Below, piece after piece: positions 40,590 to 40,668 of a DNA stretch of 40,668 nt (positions are counted from its first letter, which is position 1; the number at the start of each line of letters is the position of its first letter). This DNA comes from Alphaproteobacteria bacterium. Its GTDB lineage: Bacteria; Pseudomonadota; Alphaproteobacteria; Puniceispirillales; UBA1172. A model generated the notes under the pieces. That model saw only the letters and a list, made by a program, of their open reading frames with translations, made no database searches and had not been told where the DNA came from. The position numbers and the translations under genes were made by a program. Location: contig JAGWAQ010000001.1 of NCBI GenBank assembly GCA_021296375.1, forward strand, positions 1 to 40,668. The letters are read 5' to 3'.

Positions 40590-40668
40590 TGATGATATCG
40601 CCGCAGGCCGTGTTGGTGATGCCGCCACCGCCTTGCCCCCCACCCCGTTCCTGCCGGCAGGAATTTAC
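40590..40668. other. Right flanking DNA, probably host
   Basis: GC-rich flank after CTACA. It is open in several frames but no gene was identified. The five bases next to each terminus (GGTCA left, TGATG right) do not match, so no 5-bp target duplication is seen with TG/CA ends. CATG spans both junctions. Confidence 0.4.

Overview
The window holds what looks like one complete Mu-like transposable prophage of about 40.5 kb (roughly 104-40589) with about 100 and 80 bases of flanking DNA. The evidence is a MuA-type DDE transposase next to a MuB-type ATPase, and matched transposase-site-like repeats at both extremities: consensus GGACAGAAGAGTTGCAA, two copies pointing inward at the left end and two at the right end exactly 22 bp apart, inside termini that read TGTAG...CTACA. 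High GC, NGG/GGAGG-type ribosome sites and a GTA-type 3TM holin point to an alphaproteobacterial host; the species cannot be told from the sequence.

Layout. (1) 104-606: left end with transposase sites, two helically phased short-repeat arrays and a bidirectional terminator. (2) 606-5895, minus strand: five structural/fibre-like genes, an M15 peptidase endolysin and a four-helix holin-like protein, driven leftward from a promoter at 5926-5969. (3) 6115-7428, minus strand, AT-rich: an immunity operon with two paralogous HTH repressor-like proteins on either side of a small membrane protein. (4) 7548-14874, plus strand: a tightly overlapping early operon with a Ner-like regulator, a zinc-finger protein, a winged helix, a ParB-like protein, the transposase, MuB, DUF3164, GemA and a Mor/C-like activator. 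(5) 14871-20004: a cargo-like zone of mostly unknown small genes including a DnaA domain IV-like protein, DUF1643, a NUMOD3 protein and a second, UP-element-like promoter at 17940-18010. (6) 20238-28772: 3TM holin, Mu-type small genes, terminase subunits, portal, MuF protein, a Pro-rich protein and a 796-aa fusion of protease, scaffold and major capsid protein. (7) 28897-40448: connectors, tail tube, G/T chaperones with a -1 slippery site, tape measure, distal tail genes, J-like tip and a glycine-rich fibre. The tail is of the long, non-contractile (siphovirus) type, not the contractile Mu type.

The most notable observation is a regulon written in the DNA. The same 19-base motif TGGCGAAATCGCCACGCCA occurs three times, each time 19 nt upstream of a -10-like hexamer and with a leader of 24-26 nt before a start codon: at the leftward lysis/fibre operon, at the rightward packaging operon and at the capsid genes. 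It contains a 6-2-6 dyad centred at about -43.5 and no recognisable -35 box, the geometry of Mu Mor/C-activated promoters. The HTH protein at 14443-14874 is the natural candidate activator. Together these sites would switch on lysis, packaging and capsid genes on both strands at the same time.
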